From G963666945 sp963666945 (GTDB lineage Bacteria; Bacteroidota; Bacteroidia; Bacteroidales; Marinifilaceae): a stretch of 64,000 nt of DNA. Shown piece by piece: positions 37,454-45,988 of this stretch; position 1 is the stretch's first letter, and every line of letters starts with the position of its first letter. The notes under the pieces are model-generated. The model saw nothing but the letters and a program-made list of their open reading frames with translations. It searched no databases and was not told the DNA's origin. A program made the translations under genes and the position numbers. The DNA is taken from contig CAXXRT010000045.1 in the NCBI GenBank assembly GCA_963666945.2, positions 1-64,000 on the forward strand, read 5' to 3'.

Positions 37454-38200
37454 TTAAAATTTTATTATTGCTCTGCTGTTTACAATGTCTCCTGTCACGG
37501 TTTTTGTATAGAATGTGCTATCTTCCTGTTTACATTCAATAGTTACTTTGTCTCCTAATTTAGCCTCGTGTAAGAAATCTATCTCAAAATCGACGATGGA
37601 ATGATCTAAAAGAGCGGATACAGGTATAGCATCAATTTGCCAACGAGCATATTTTACGTTGTTCACATGATGATTAATATCCACATCGGAGTACATAACA
37701 GGAACAGTAAATATCTTTTCCTTGTCTTTCGTTTCAGGTATTTTTTTTAGTTCCTCGCAAATACAGGCTTCCTGGTACTGAGGGAAGTTATCTGTATAAG
37801 TTTTTGGTCTTATTGGTCTTCTTTTTACAATATCTATCATCAGCCATGCAGAAGTTGCCTTTCCTATTATTTCTCTCTTTTCGTTAAGAATCTCAAAATC
37901 CCTGTAGGCCATTATTCCTTTTGTTCCTCTTGCCCAGGTGCGTATTATTACCTTATCCTGCCATTCCGGGTAGTGGAGCATCTGGATCTTTAGTCTCGAT
38001 AAAACCCATCCTATATTGTCTTTTAAAAGTTTAAAGGAATCCATACCATATTTGCCGGCATGTCTTCCGGCACTTTCCTGTAGGTAGTTAAGTATATTAG
38101 TCAGTTTACATAGATTCCTGATATCTGTATCGTGGGCAGAAACTGTAAATTCGTATTCCTGCGCATAATCATCTTTTATGATTTCAGCCTCTTGTGACAT
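37454..38200 (-). CDS. acyl-ACP thioesterase (FatA type)
   Basis: A 248-residue protein with two tandem hot-dog folds that releases fatty acids from acyl-carrier protein. The N-terminal half includes GWVLSRLKIQMLHYPEW and VIIRTWARGTKGIMAYRDF. The second half has MYSDVDINHHVNNVKYARWQ, with the NxHVNN segment that carries the active-site Asn/His in plant FatA. No signal peptide is present. It is packed between the DUF4105 gene and rsmE. Free fatty acids it makes could feed the FakA-FakB kinase found elsewhere in the window; that link is inference. Confidence 0.9.
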   Translation of the reverse strand: MSQEAEIIKDDYAQEYEFTVSAHDTDIRNLCKLTNILNYLQESAGRHAGKYGMDSFKLLKDNIGWVLSRLKIQMLHYPEWQDKVIIRTWARGTKGIMAYRDFEILNEKREIIGKATSAWLMIDIVKRRPIRPKTYTDNFPQYQEACICEELKKIPETKDKEKIFTVPVMYSDVDINHHVNNVKYARWQIDAIPVSALLDHSIVDFEIDFLHEAKLGDKVTIECKQEDSTFYTKTVTGDIVNSRAIIKF

Positions 38201-38233
38201 ATAAAAATGTGTTTTAAAAAATTATTTGTAATA

Positions 38234-39394
38234 TTATTTATCCCTGATAATCATATACGATCTAAATGCAAAAAGTATCATAAGAGGAATACTTGCAATA
38301 GGAAGATTTTGTGGTATTATTGGAATAATAAGCCACAATACCAATGCTAGTAAAGAAGCTATCATAGTTAATAAAAAATACTTTTTTACTATAAAATTAT
38401 TTCTCTTTCTAAGGAAAAATATTACAATAATATGAATAGGTATGAAGTATAAAATGTTGTAATTAAGAACCGTAGTTTTGTGTTCCGATAGAAACCATAG
38501 AAAAAAGATTATTAATCCAACAAAACCGCTTAGTCCGAATAATATATAATCCGGCCATCTTTTAATTAAGTTTCTTTTAATGCAACGTACAGAGTATGTA
38601 ATAATTAACAACGCGACCAATGAAAAGATAAATATAGGACTCAAAAAGAACGCTGTAGGCTTAATTACATCTGGGGCCTGATAGATTACTTTTTTTTCTC
38701 CCAATAACTTTTGTTCGCCTATCTTTGCCGATTCAAGAACATACATCAGGTAATCGGGAATAAACATATACTCCCTTGGAGTTGCATCTCTGTCACAAGG
38801 ACTTCCAAGTATTGTAGAAATACCCCATTCAAGCCATTTAAAAGGTCCCAGATATTCGTAAAGAATATCCCTGAAACTCTTTCCTTCGTTCTTATAATTG
38901 TATGTAAGATTATCTGTATTGCTATTCTCAATAATATCCCTTACCCTTGTGGCACAGTTATCGAAAAGAAAGTCGTATTGATAAGCCCTGTTTTCTGGCC
39001 TGTTATTTTCTTCAAGAGCATCCCAGAGTTTTTGTCTGTTTAGTGAATCAATAATAAGTTTATGCTCATAAATACTTCTTTTATGATTTTCATATGCTCT
39101 TTTAAAATCACTGAAATAGGATACAGAAAGAAGATATGGAAGTTTACCTTTTGCAAACTTTGTATAAAAATTAGGTGTATCGAAATCGAAAGTACCGTAA
39201 TTAAAAATATAATCAATTCTGTTTAAGGGGTCTTTTACCCTAATGGCAGAATGACCGAAGAGAGAATAAAGCTCATTTCCAGGAGAACAGGTAATAAGAC
39301 TTATTTCTGCTTTGGGTGATAACTTAGTCGCATTTGAAACGCTTGATATTAATAAAAATAAAAGACCTAAAATTATATTGGTTTTAATTCTCAT
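38234..39394 (-). CDS. DUF4105 / Lnb-type membrane protein
   Basis: From Met at 39394 (MRIKTNIILGLLFLL) the protein has a signal peptide ending near SNA; a longer frame adds 20 residues and was rejected. The exported N-terminal domain is DUF4105: SLITCSPGNELYSLFGHSAIRV and FDNCATRVRDII give the conserved His and Cys expected for a cysteine-type acyltransferase. Four or five C-terminal transmembrane helices follow (from about residue 255). This family has been linked to lipoprotein N-acylation in Bacteroides (Lnb). That role is known from relatives, not shown here. Confidence 0.8.
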   Translation of the reverse strand: MRIKTNIILGLLFLLISSVSNATKLSPKAEISLITCSPGNELYSLFGHSAIRVKDPLNRIDYIFNYGTFDFDTPNFYTKFAKGKLPYLLSVSYFSDFKRAYENHKRSIYEHKLIIDSLNRQKLWDALEENNRPENRAYQYDFLFDNCATRVRDIIENSNTDNLTYNYKNEGKSFRDILYEYLGPFKWLEWGISTILGSPCDRDATPREYMFIPDYLMYVLESAKIGEQKLLGEKKVIYQAPDVIKPTAFFLSPIFIFSLVALLIITYSVRCIKRNLIKRWPDYILFGLSGFVGLIIFFLWFLSEHKTTVLNYNILYFIPIHIIVIFFLRKRNNFIVKKYFLLTMIASLLALVLWLIIPIIPQNLPIASIPLMILFAFRSYMIIRDK

Positions 39395-39491
39395 TTGTTT
39401 AATATTTTTTAAGGCCATGAATTTAAAAAAAATAATGCCAAAATTAATATTCACTGACCTTAAATAAATAATAATGTTCTAATCAATTCTT

Positions 39492-40271
39492 CTAAATCTG
39501 AGAAGTTTTGTAGTTATAAATTTCTTCAGGATATTCTATGTTGCTTAAAAACAAAGCTCTACCTGGAACGGAGACTCCTGCATTTCCCCTGTTTTTACTT
39601 TCAATAATCCTTCTGAACTCATCTATTGTAATCTTTTTATTGCCTATCTCTATAAGAGTTCCCACAATTGCTCTGACCATATTCCTTAGGAATCTGTCGG
39701 CCTTGATTGTAAAGATTAACTGATGTCCTTTCCTCTCCCATACTGCCTTATATATCTTACAGTTATTTGTTTTTACATCGGTGTGTAATTTACTGAAACT
39801 TGTAAAATCGATATAATCAAAAAGCACTTTGCATGCTTCATTCATAATATCAATATCAGGAATGGGATGTGGTGTATGAGAATAATTGTAGGTAAAAGGA
39901 TTTTTCTCAGTATCAAGATAATAATGATATGTTCTTGATATAGCGTCAAAGCGGGCATGAGCTTCCGGATGAACCTCAATTATTCTTTGAATAGCAATAT
40001 CGTTTGGTAAAAACCTGTTGAGTTTAAAGCAAAGTTGTTCAGTACTGAAGTCATTAAGATCGGCATTGAAATGAGCCATAAAATCGCTGGCATGCACTCC
40101 CGTATCTGTTCTCCCGCAACCAACAATATTAATTTCCTGTCTCAGAATAGTGCTTAAAGCTTTATTTATTGTTTCCTGAACGGTAGGGGCATTGGGCTGG
40201 ATTTGCCAACCATGATACGCCGTGCCGTTGTAACTTAGTTGTATAAAATATCTTTTATTCAAATTCTCCAT
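39492..40271 (-). CDS. truA: tRNA pseudouridine synthase TruA
   Basis: A 259-residue enzyme that makes pseudouridine at positions 38-40 of tRNA anticodon stems. The catalytic aspartate is in GRTDTGVHA near residues 52-60. The family start YFIQLSYNGTAYHGWQIQP and the FLRNMVRAIVGTLIEIG segment are present. It is the first gene of the minus-strand operon that continues into DUF4105, fatA-like and rsmE. Confidence 0.96.
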   Translation of the reverse strand: MENLNKRYFIQLSYNGTAYHGWQIQPNAPTVQETINKALSTILRQEINIVGCGRTDTGVHASDFMAHFNADLNDFSTEQLCFKLNRFLPNDIAIQRIIEVHPEAHARFDAISRTYHYYLDTEKNPFTYNYSHTPHPIPDIDIMNEACKVLFDYIDFTSFSKLHTDVKTNNCKIYKAVWERKGHQLIFTIKADRFLRNMVRAIVGTLIEIGNKKITIDEFRRIIESKNRGNAGVSVPGRALFLSNIEYPEEIYNYKTSQI

Positions 40272-40469
40272 ATATCTCCTTTGTATGTGTGGAAACTACA
40301 AAATAATGTAAAGTATTGTTTTGTTCCTATTATCTTTTAAAGAATCTGTTTTTTTAATTTATTTAAGTTTTTTGAAAGCTTATCATAAATCATGAATGTT
40401 TTTATTAACTAATAGCATATTTGCAAATGTAAGAACCTACGATATGATTAAGATGTCTGGTAAACCAGA

Positions 40470-40628
40470 AGTATTGCAGACGAATGCGGACTTCCTCCGT
40501 AAATCTGTCATATTATTGCAACTCATGCCGGAGAAGGCAATCTGGTTAAACGAAGCACAGAGGATTATGTTGTGCACCATGCAGATTTTATGACATTCCT
40601 TCCATTTAAAGAAAGATTAATACTATAA
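40470..40628 (+). pseudogene. C-terminal remnant of an HD-domain hydrolase
   Basis: In the frame ending at 40628 the sequence reads SIADECGLPP, an in-frame TAA, then ICHIIATHAGEGNLVKRSTE and HHADFMTFLPFKE. The ATHAGEG and VHHADF pieces match the end of HD-type phosphohydrolases. The front of the gene is missing and an internal stop is present, so this is a dead fragment. Confidence 0.6.
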
Positions 40629-40655
40629 AAAAAACGGCCTCTTAGGGGGCCGTTT
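40624..40655 (-). terminator. terminator of the DUF6249 gene
   Basis: AAACGGCC / GGCCGTTT stem; on the minus strand it is followed by a run of eight T. It lies 33 bases past the DUF6249 stop. Confidence 0.8.
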
Positions 40656-40687
40656 CCACTATCTTAAAATTTTGTTGATTTGGTATG

Positions 40688-41041
40688 TTATTCTTTTTCA
40701 GTAGTTTCAGGTTCTTTATGTTTGCCAGTGTGAATGTAAAATATTAGTAATGCTAGTCCCCCGAATAAGAATATCATTGAAAAATAAGCTGCTTCAGTTG
40801 CCATTTCTGTATATGCGCTAAAGATGCTGCCCATAAATACACCAATAGCTAATCCAACCAATACCAATCCGTATTTTAAAGTGTTTTGCATACCAGAACA
40901 TTTAGGTTTTGTATGAAGCATTTCGGCAGATTGACCGCTCTCAATAAGAGCTTTTCTTTCTTTATGTCTGTGATTTAGGTAAACCAAAACTGGTACAAAC
41001 CCGAAAACACAAATAGTTCCAATAATTCCCCCAAGATCCAT
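40688..41041 (-). CDS. DUF6249 membrane protein
   Basis: A 117-residue protein with an N-terminal helix (IIGTICVFGFVPVLVYL), the basic linker NHRHKERKALIESG, and two C-terminal helices (LVLVGLAIGVFMGSIF and AYFSMIFLFGGLALLIFYI). This is the Bacteroidota DUF6249 layout. The function of the family is unknown. It is a single gene with its own terminator, divergent from yggS. Confidence 0.8.
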   Translation of the reverse strand: MDLGGIIGTICVFGFVPVLVYLNHRHKERKALIESGQSAEMLHTKPKCSGMQNTLKYGLVLVGLAIGVFMGSIFSAYTEMATEAAYFSMIFLFGGLALLIFYIHTGKHKEPETTEKE

Positions 41042-41224
41042 AATATGTGGTTTTAATGTTTATAATTTAGTTTTTAATGTCTATCTTGTTTTTTTATTTT
41101 ATTGTTGTCTTTGTTTTGCTCTTCACTTGTTAAGACGCCATTTTTTTTTGCTTGGTTACAAGTATTTAAAAAATATTTTTCATTACTTATTTATTGCTGC
41201 TATTTTTGTAAAAAAAATAAAGAT

Positions 41225-41896
41225 ATGGGAATTATTGAAAATATAAACAAAATATTAGAAAAATTACCAAAAGGAGTTAAACTGGTTGCTGTTTCTAAGA
41301 CAAAACCCAAGGAAGATATTCTTGAGGCATACGAAGGAGGCTATAGGATATTCGGTGAAAATAAACCACAGGAACTTGTGTCTAAGTATACCGATCTTCC
41401 TAAGGATATAGAGTGGCATATGATTGGTCACTTACAGACAAATAAAGTGAAATATATTGCTCCTTTTGTTTCCTTGATTCATGCTGTTGATAGTGTTAAA
41501 CTTCTGAATATAATTAATAAGGAAGCAGAGAAAAACGACAGGGTTATAGATTGTCTTCTTCAGTTTCATATTGCCAGTGAGGAGACAAAATTTGGACTTT
41601 CTTTTGAAGAGGGAATTCAATTACTTTCATCAGAAGAGTTCAAACAGATGAAGTTTGTCAGAATTGTTGGAGTGATGGGTATGGCAACTAATACAGATAA
41701 TAAAAAGCTTGTGGCAGAGGAGTTTGCTTTTTTGAGAACTATTTTTAATAAACTAAAAATAGCATATTTTAGTGATAAAGCATATTTTGCAGAATTATCT
41801 ATGGGGATGTCAGGAGACTACGAAATAGCAGTTCAACAGGGCAGTACTATTGTAAGGGTTGGAAGTTCAATCTTTGGATATAGAAACTACTTATAG
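41225..41896 (+). CDS. YggS/PLPBP-family PLP homeostasis protein
   Basis: A 223-residue alanine-racemase-fold protein that binds pyridoxal 5'-phosphate and buffers it; it has no known catalysis. The PLP lysine is in KLVAVSKTKP. WHMIGHLQTNKVKYI, LSMGMSGDYEIAV and the final GSTIVRVGSSIFG are all family hallmarks. The start at 41225 (MGIIENINKI) is preferred; the longer frame from 41102 adds hydrophobic junk. Single gene, followed 93 bases later by the dihydroorotate-dehydrogenase-like gene. Confidence 0.93.
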   Translation: MGIIENINKILEKLPKGVKLVAVSKTKPKEDILEAYEGGYRIFGENKPQELVSKYTDLPKDIEWHMIGHLQTNKVKYIAPFVSLIHAVDSVKLLNIINKEAEKNDRVIDCLLQFHIASEETKFGLSFEEGIQLLSSEEFKQMKFVRIVGVMGMATNTDNKKLVAEEFAFLRTIFNKLKIAYFSDKAYFAELSMGMSGDYEIAVQQGSTIVRVGSSIFGYRNYL

Positions 41897-41989
41897 TATT
41901 TGTAAATATGTTGATCTTTTTGTAATATTGGATATTATAAGCATATCGTAATACCATTAATACCGTAAAAAATTATAAAACAAAGATAT

Positions 41990-42979
41990 ATGGCTAGCTT
42001 AGAAACCACTTATATGGGTTTAAAACTTAAAAACCCTATTATTGTTAGTAGCTCAGGACTTACTGATAGTATTGAAAAATTAGTAGAATTGGAAAAAGCC
42101 GGTGCCGGTGCCGTTGTTCTTAAGTCTATTTTTGAAGAACAGATCAATTCTCAGGCTGATGCTTTGCTTGCTGTTGATAATGCTGCCAATGTTTATGCAG
42201 AGGCACAGGATTATATAAGCAACTATATAAAGGCGAACGATCTTGATATATATCTTTCTTTAATAAAAAATGCTAAAGCAAAACTTGACATTCCGGTAAT
42301 TGCCAGTGTTAATTGTGTTAATGCTAACGAATGGGTAGATTTTGCACAAAAAATTGAGGCTGCCGGAGCAGATGCGATAGAAATCAATGTTTTTGTAGTT
42401 CCAACTGATAAGTATAAAGATGCTGAATATTACGAGGAAATATATTATCGTATTATTGAAGGTGTTAAGTCAAAGGTGAAAATACCTGTATCTATTAAAT
42501 TGGGTTCTAATTTTACTAACCTTCTTAGTGTAGCTAACAAAATAAAGGGTTTAGGTGCCAATGCCCTTGTTCTTTTCAACAGATTCTATGAGCCGGATAT
42601 CGATATAGATAATCTTAAAATAACATCATCTGAACTATATAGTTTTCCATCAGAGATAAGGAGAACATTAAGATGGGTAGGCCTTTTATCTGATAAAGTT
42701 GAAAAAATTGATATATCAGCATCAACAGGAGTTCACGATAGCGAGGCAGTAATTAAATTATTGCTTGCTGGAGCTTCAACAGTTCAGGTATGTTCTGTTC
42801 TTTATCAGGAGGGCTTTGAGAGGATTGGAGAAATAAAAGAGGAAATTGAAAAGTGGATGGATGAAAAGAAATTCAAATCTATAGATGATTTCAGGGGGAT
42901 GCTTAACTATAAGAGAGCAAAGAATCCTGCAATGTACGAAAGATCACAATTTATGAAGTATTTCTCAAATGCGGAATAA
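41990..42979 (+). CDS. dihydroorotate dehydrogenase-like flavoprotein
   Basis: A 329-residue TIM-barrel protein of the DHOD family. It has the family start LETTYMGLKLKNPIIVSSSG, PVIASVNCVN, an EINVFVVP segment where the flavin pocket lies, and the phosphate-binding end GASTVQVCSVLYQ. It lacks the usual N-terminal class II membrane helix, and the catalytic base position is not obvious. It is not near other pyrimidine genes, so a role outside UMP synthesis is possible. A terminator follows. Confidence 0.85.
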   Translation: MASLETTYMGLKLKNPIIVSSSGLTDSIEKLVELEKAGAGAVVLKSIFEEQINSQADALLAVDNAANVYAEAQDYISNYIKANDLDIYLSLIKNAKAKLDIPVIASVNCVNANEWVDFAQKIEAAGADAIEINVFVVPTDKYKDAEYYEEIYYRIIEGVKSKVKIPVSIKLGSNFTNLLSVANKIKGLGANALVLFNRFYEPDIDIDNLKITSSELYSFPSEIRRTLRWVGLLSDKVEKIDISASTGVHDSEAVIKLLLAGASTVQVCSVLYQEGFERIGEIKEEIEKWMDEKKFKSIDDFRGMLNYKRAKNPAMYERSQFMKYFSNAE

Positions 42980-43008
42980 GCGAAATAATTAGTATTAAAT
43001 ATACAGGG

Positions 43009-43038
43009 AGCCGTTCTTTTTTAAGGACGGCTTTTTTT
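43009..43038 (+). terminator. terminator after the DHOD-like gene
   Basis: AGCCGT / ACGGCT arms around a T-rich loop, then seven T; 30 bases past the stop. Confidence 0.85.
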
Positions 43039-43295
43039 GTAATTATACTAATTGTTTTCACAATTAGTATAAAAAATGTCAATGACTTAAATTAATATTG
43101 TAATAATGTCTGTTCATATTCCAAGAAATTTATGTTTCTATATCCTTCTGGGAGTGTCTATATACCAATAATATGGTATTTTTTAAACTTTTTTTGTCGG
43201 AAATGATAGCTTTCTTTGTCAAATACATAAGTATTTATATCTTTATAACGGGGAACAAAGTATATAATCTATTGTAATAACTATAACTTGTGAAA

Positions 43296-43652
43296 ATGTC
43301 AAGATTAATTATGTCTATGGCGCTGGTATTCCTGTGCGGAGTATTAAGTGCATCTGTTACCGTTAAGGTAAAATCTATTGATAAAAATTGTATTGCTGGT
43401 GATCAGTTGGAAATGACTGTTATTCTAGATGAGAATGAGAGTAATAATTGTGAGATTAGTGTTTTTATTGAGTCTGGTGAAACAAATGAAAAACTAGGGA
43501 CTATTATTTGCAGGAAAGGTGAAAATCATGGTAAGTGGCTGATTTCTGAAAAATATGCAGGTAAGAGTATATGTATAAAGTTTGTTGATAATGCAGGAAA
43601 AGTAAAGGCTTATTCCAGTATAATTAAAATAGCTAACAATAAACCCGAATAA
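43296..43652 (+). CDS. small exported protein, family unknown
   Basis: A 118-residue protein from the ATG at 43296 (MSRLIMSMALVFLCG); an upstream GTG is possible. A signal peptide ends near LSAS. The mature part is beta-rich (VTVKVKSIDKNCIAGDQLEM, GTIICRKGENHGKWLISEKY) and looks like a single Ig- or beta-sandwich-like domain. It has four cysteines. No family is recognised. It converges on zupT. Confidence 0.6.
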   Translation: MSRLIMSMALVFLCGVLSASVTVKVKSIDKNCIAGDQLEMTVILDENESNNCEISVFIESGETNEKLGTIICRKGENHGKWLISEKYAGKSICIKFVDNAGKVKAYSSIIKIANNKPE

Positions 43653-43661
43653 AAACTATTA

Positions 43662-44480
43662 CTAAACAAACATTAAAAGACTTAGAGCCATGATAGCCAT
43701 TCCAGCGACTAAACCATAAATGGCTATATGGTGTTCACCGTATTCTTCTGCAGTGGGCAAAAGTTCATCAAGGGAAATAAATACCATAATACCTGCAACA
43801 GATCCAAATAATATACCAAATACTGTATTGTTCATCCCTGTTAGCCAATATATAAGTATATATCCAATTAAAGCACCTACGGGTTCTGCCAATCCTGACA
43901 AGAAAGAGAGAGTAAAGGCTTTTTTCCTGTTCCCCGTAGCATAATAAATGGGAACAGATACGGCTATTCCTTCCGGAATATTGTGAATAGCAATGGCTAC
44001 CGCAATGGGGATTGCTATTTTAGGGTCTACCAATCCGGCAGTAAATGTGGCCATTCCTTCAGGGAAATTGTGAATGGCTATTGCCAGAGCAGAAAATAAG
44101 CCCATACGCATTAATTTCTTTTTATGATGAGGAGAGTTCTGAATGTCTTCAATCGATCTTATCTCATGGGGGTTTTCGTACGAGGGAATTAATTTATCAA
44201 TAATGCCTATTAAAAGTATACCTCCAAAAAATGAGATTACTGTCATCCAGGTTCCTAGTGTATTGCCCAAATCTGATACCAAGGCTTCTTTTGCCTTTTG
44301 GAAAATTTCTACCATAGATACGTAGATCATTACACCGGCAGAGAATCCTAAAGATATTGTAAGAAACTTGGTATTAGTATGTTTGGCAAAAAAAGCAATC
44401 GCACTACCAATACCTGTAGAAAGACCGGCAAAAAGAGTTAGCCCAAAGGCAATCATAATTGCATGAGTATCTGGTTCCAT
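43662..44480 (-). CDS. zupT: zinc transporter ZupT (ZIP family)
   Basis: A 272-residue ZIP transporter that brings zinc and other divalent metals into the cytoplasm. The two metal-site motifs HNFPEGMATF and HNIPEGIAVSV lie in adjacent membrane helices, as in ZupT. About eight hydrophobic segments and a histidine-containing loop (NSPHHKKK) between helices 3 and 4 are seen. Length is normal. Single gene; no Zur-like site is evident. Confidence 0.95.
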   Translation of the reverse strand: MEPDTHAIMIAFGLTLFAGLSTGIGSAIAFFAKHTNTKFLTISLGFSAGVMIYVSMVEIFQKAKEALVSDLGNTLGTWMTVISFFGGILLIGIIDKLIPSYENPHEIRSIEDIQNSPHHKKKLMRMGLFSALAIAIHNFPEGMATFTAGLVDPKIAIPIAVAIAIHNIPEGIAVSVPIYYATGNRKKAFTLSFLSGLAEPVGALIGYILIYWLTGMNNTVFGILFGSVAGIMVFISLDELLPTAEEYGEHHIAIYGLVAGMAIMALSLLMFV

Positions 44481-44707
44481 ATATATTTAGCTTTTATTTA
44501 TTACTTATTATATGTTTTGAATAGCCAATTTTTCTTTCACTAATTTAGAAACATTTTAAATAAATTACAAAGTTTGCTTAAAAATAATTATAACTTTTTT
44601 CTAAGACATAAAATTGTTTATTTAGAGCGATAATATGGAATTACTTAAAAGAGGCCTGATGATTTACAGTTGTCGTCGACTCAAAAAAATGATTTAATAA
44701 TAATCTA

Positions 44708-44881
44708 ATGAGCAAAAAAACTTCTAAATATGTTATTGTAACATTGATCCTTATAATATTAGGGGTTAATTTTATGAATATCTCTCTTCAATACCAGACA
44801 ACAATAAGATTCTTTTCTTTCGTTCTGGTTGCTGGTCTTGTGTATTTTATGATGAAGGAAAAAAAGAAGGAAGAACTGTAG
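44708..44881 (+). CDS. small membrane protein (57 aa)
   Basis: The frame MSKKTSKYVIVTLILIILG continues with two hydrophobic helices (residues 8-22 and 33-47) and a charged tail KEKKKEEL. It resembles small genuine inner-membrane proteins in composition. No family or neighbour suggests a function. Confidence 0.5.
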   Translation: MSKKTSKYVIVTLILIILGVNFMNISLQYQTTIRFFSFVLVAGLVYFMMKEKKKEEL

Positions 44882-45259
44882 TGTTTTTGGCCCTATCTGC
44901 ATATATCTTTATTGAATTATGCAATAGATATTTACCTGAAATACACTAATAATTAGTATGTATTTTGATTTGACTGGATTAAATTATCAGGTGTAAGAAC
45001 TCGACTTTTTTAGAAATCATCTAATATTATTAGCGCTCTTTTGATGGTGTTTTTAAACTATTAGGAACAGGAATTGTGCTGTATCCTTATAGGGCTTCGT
45101 GGTAGGTTTAAGTTTCATATATAGGTGGAAGCAAAGTAAAATAGTTGAAAAAGTAAGTATTTATTCATGAGTTAGTATGGCGATTGGGTATTTCTACTTT
45201 GGCTCATTTTTATAGTATATTTTAGCTATTTTAAGTTATGATTTGAAGTGCTACCTTAT
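44882..45259. other. intergenic region, nothing recognised
   Basis: About 380 bases with no protein-like frame or RNA gene, ending at the promoter of the first ECF sigma gene. Confidence 0.45.
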
Positions 45260-45291
45260 TTTGTAGGAATGATAATTGTTTATTATATTTG
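45260..45291 (+). promoter_or_regulatory. Bacteroidota housekeeping promoter of the ECF sigma gene
   Basis: TTTG at 45260-45263 and TATATTTG at 45284-45291, with a 20-base spacer, match the TTTG / TAnnTTTG consensus. It lies 33 bases before the ATG at 45325 and rules out the longer TTG start at 45289. Confidence 0.75.
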
Positions 45292-45324
45292 TCCGGGTAC
45301 AGAAGAAAAATTCTTATACATTTT

Positions 45325-45897
45325 ATGGCAAATAATTCATATATAGGTAATTATGATCATAGTGCTTTTGAGCAAATCTTTAGAAAGTATTATTCTTCTC
45401 TTTGTGAATATTGTTACGGAATAACAGGAGTGAAAGATATTTCTGAAGATATAGTTCAGGATGTATTTGTTTATTTCTGGAATAAAAAAAGCAAGATAAT
45501 AATTGATACTTCAGTAAAATCTTATTTATATTCTTCTGTTAGGAACGGGGCTTTGAATTATATAAAAAAACTTGCGGTAGAGCGTAAACATAATCCACAA
45601 ATAATAGAATTTATTGATGAATTGCAGCATCATGATTATGTTGACGAAGAACTTAGGGAAATTGAAAAAATAAAAAAAGTAATAGAAGAACTACCGGAGC
45701 AGTGTAGAAAAGTTTTTTTAATGAGCTGCATTGATGGATTGAAGTATAAAGAGATAGCAGAAGATCTTGATATTTCGGTGAATACAGTAAAAACTCATAT
45801 ATCAAAAGCCTACCGTTCAATAAGAGAAAAAGTTGACCATAAGCCTGAATTTGTGTTGCTTTTTTTGGCGTGTAAACTGTTCCCTTTCTCAGAATAG
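45325..45897 (+). CDS. ECF RNA polymerase sigma factor
   Basis: A 190-residue sigma-70 factor of the Bacteroidota ECF expansion group (FecI-like). Region 2 reads FEQIFRKYYSSLCEY ... DISEDIVQDVFVYFWN. Region 4 reads LPEQCRKVFLMSCIDG and LKYKEIAEDLDISVNTVKTH, a helix-turn-helix. The ATG at 45325 (MANNSYIGN) is chosen because the promoter overlaps any earlier start. It lies 91 bases before fecR and should transcribe the SusC/SusD operon when FecR releases it. Confidence 0.93.
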   Translation: MANNSYIGNYDHSAFEQIFRKYYSSLCEYCYGITGVKDISEDIVQDVFVYFWNKKSKIIIDTSVKSYLYSSVRNGALNYIKKLAVERKHNPQIIEFIDELQHHDYVDEELREIEKIKKVIEELPEQCRKVFLMSCIDGLKYKEIAEDLDISVNTVKTHISKAYRSIREKVDHKPEFVLLFLACKLFPFSE

Positions 45898-45988
45898 TCT
45901 TTTAATCTTCTGAATATTTTAAAAAAAAGTTTGAAAATGAGTCACCCATTTTTGGATATTGATTGCCTTAGGGTAAAATATTCAAAAT

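Noticed and set aside
40396..40593. 65-codon plus-strand frame
   Set aside because: It is the wrong frame over the HD-hydrolase remnant; the adjacent frame carries the recognisable motifs.
41102..41224. Upstream extension of YggS
   Set aside because: Unconserved residues ahead of the family start MGIIENI; AT-rich leader.
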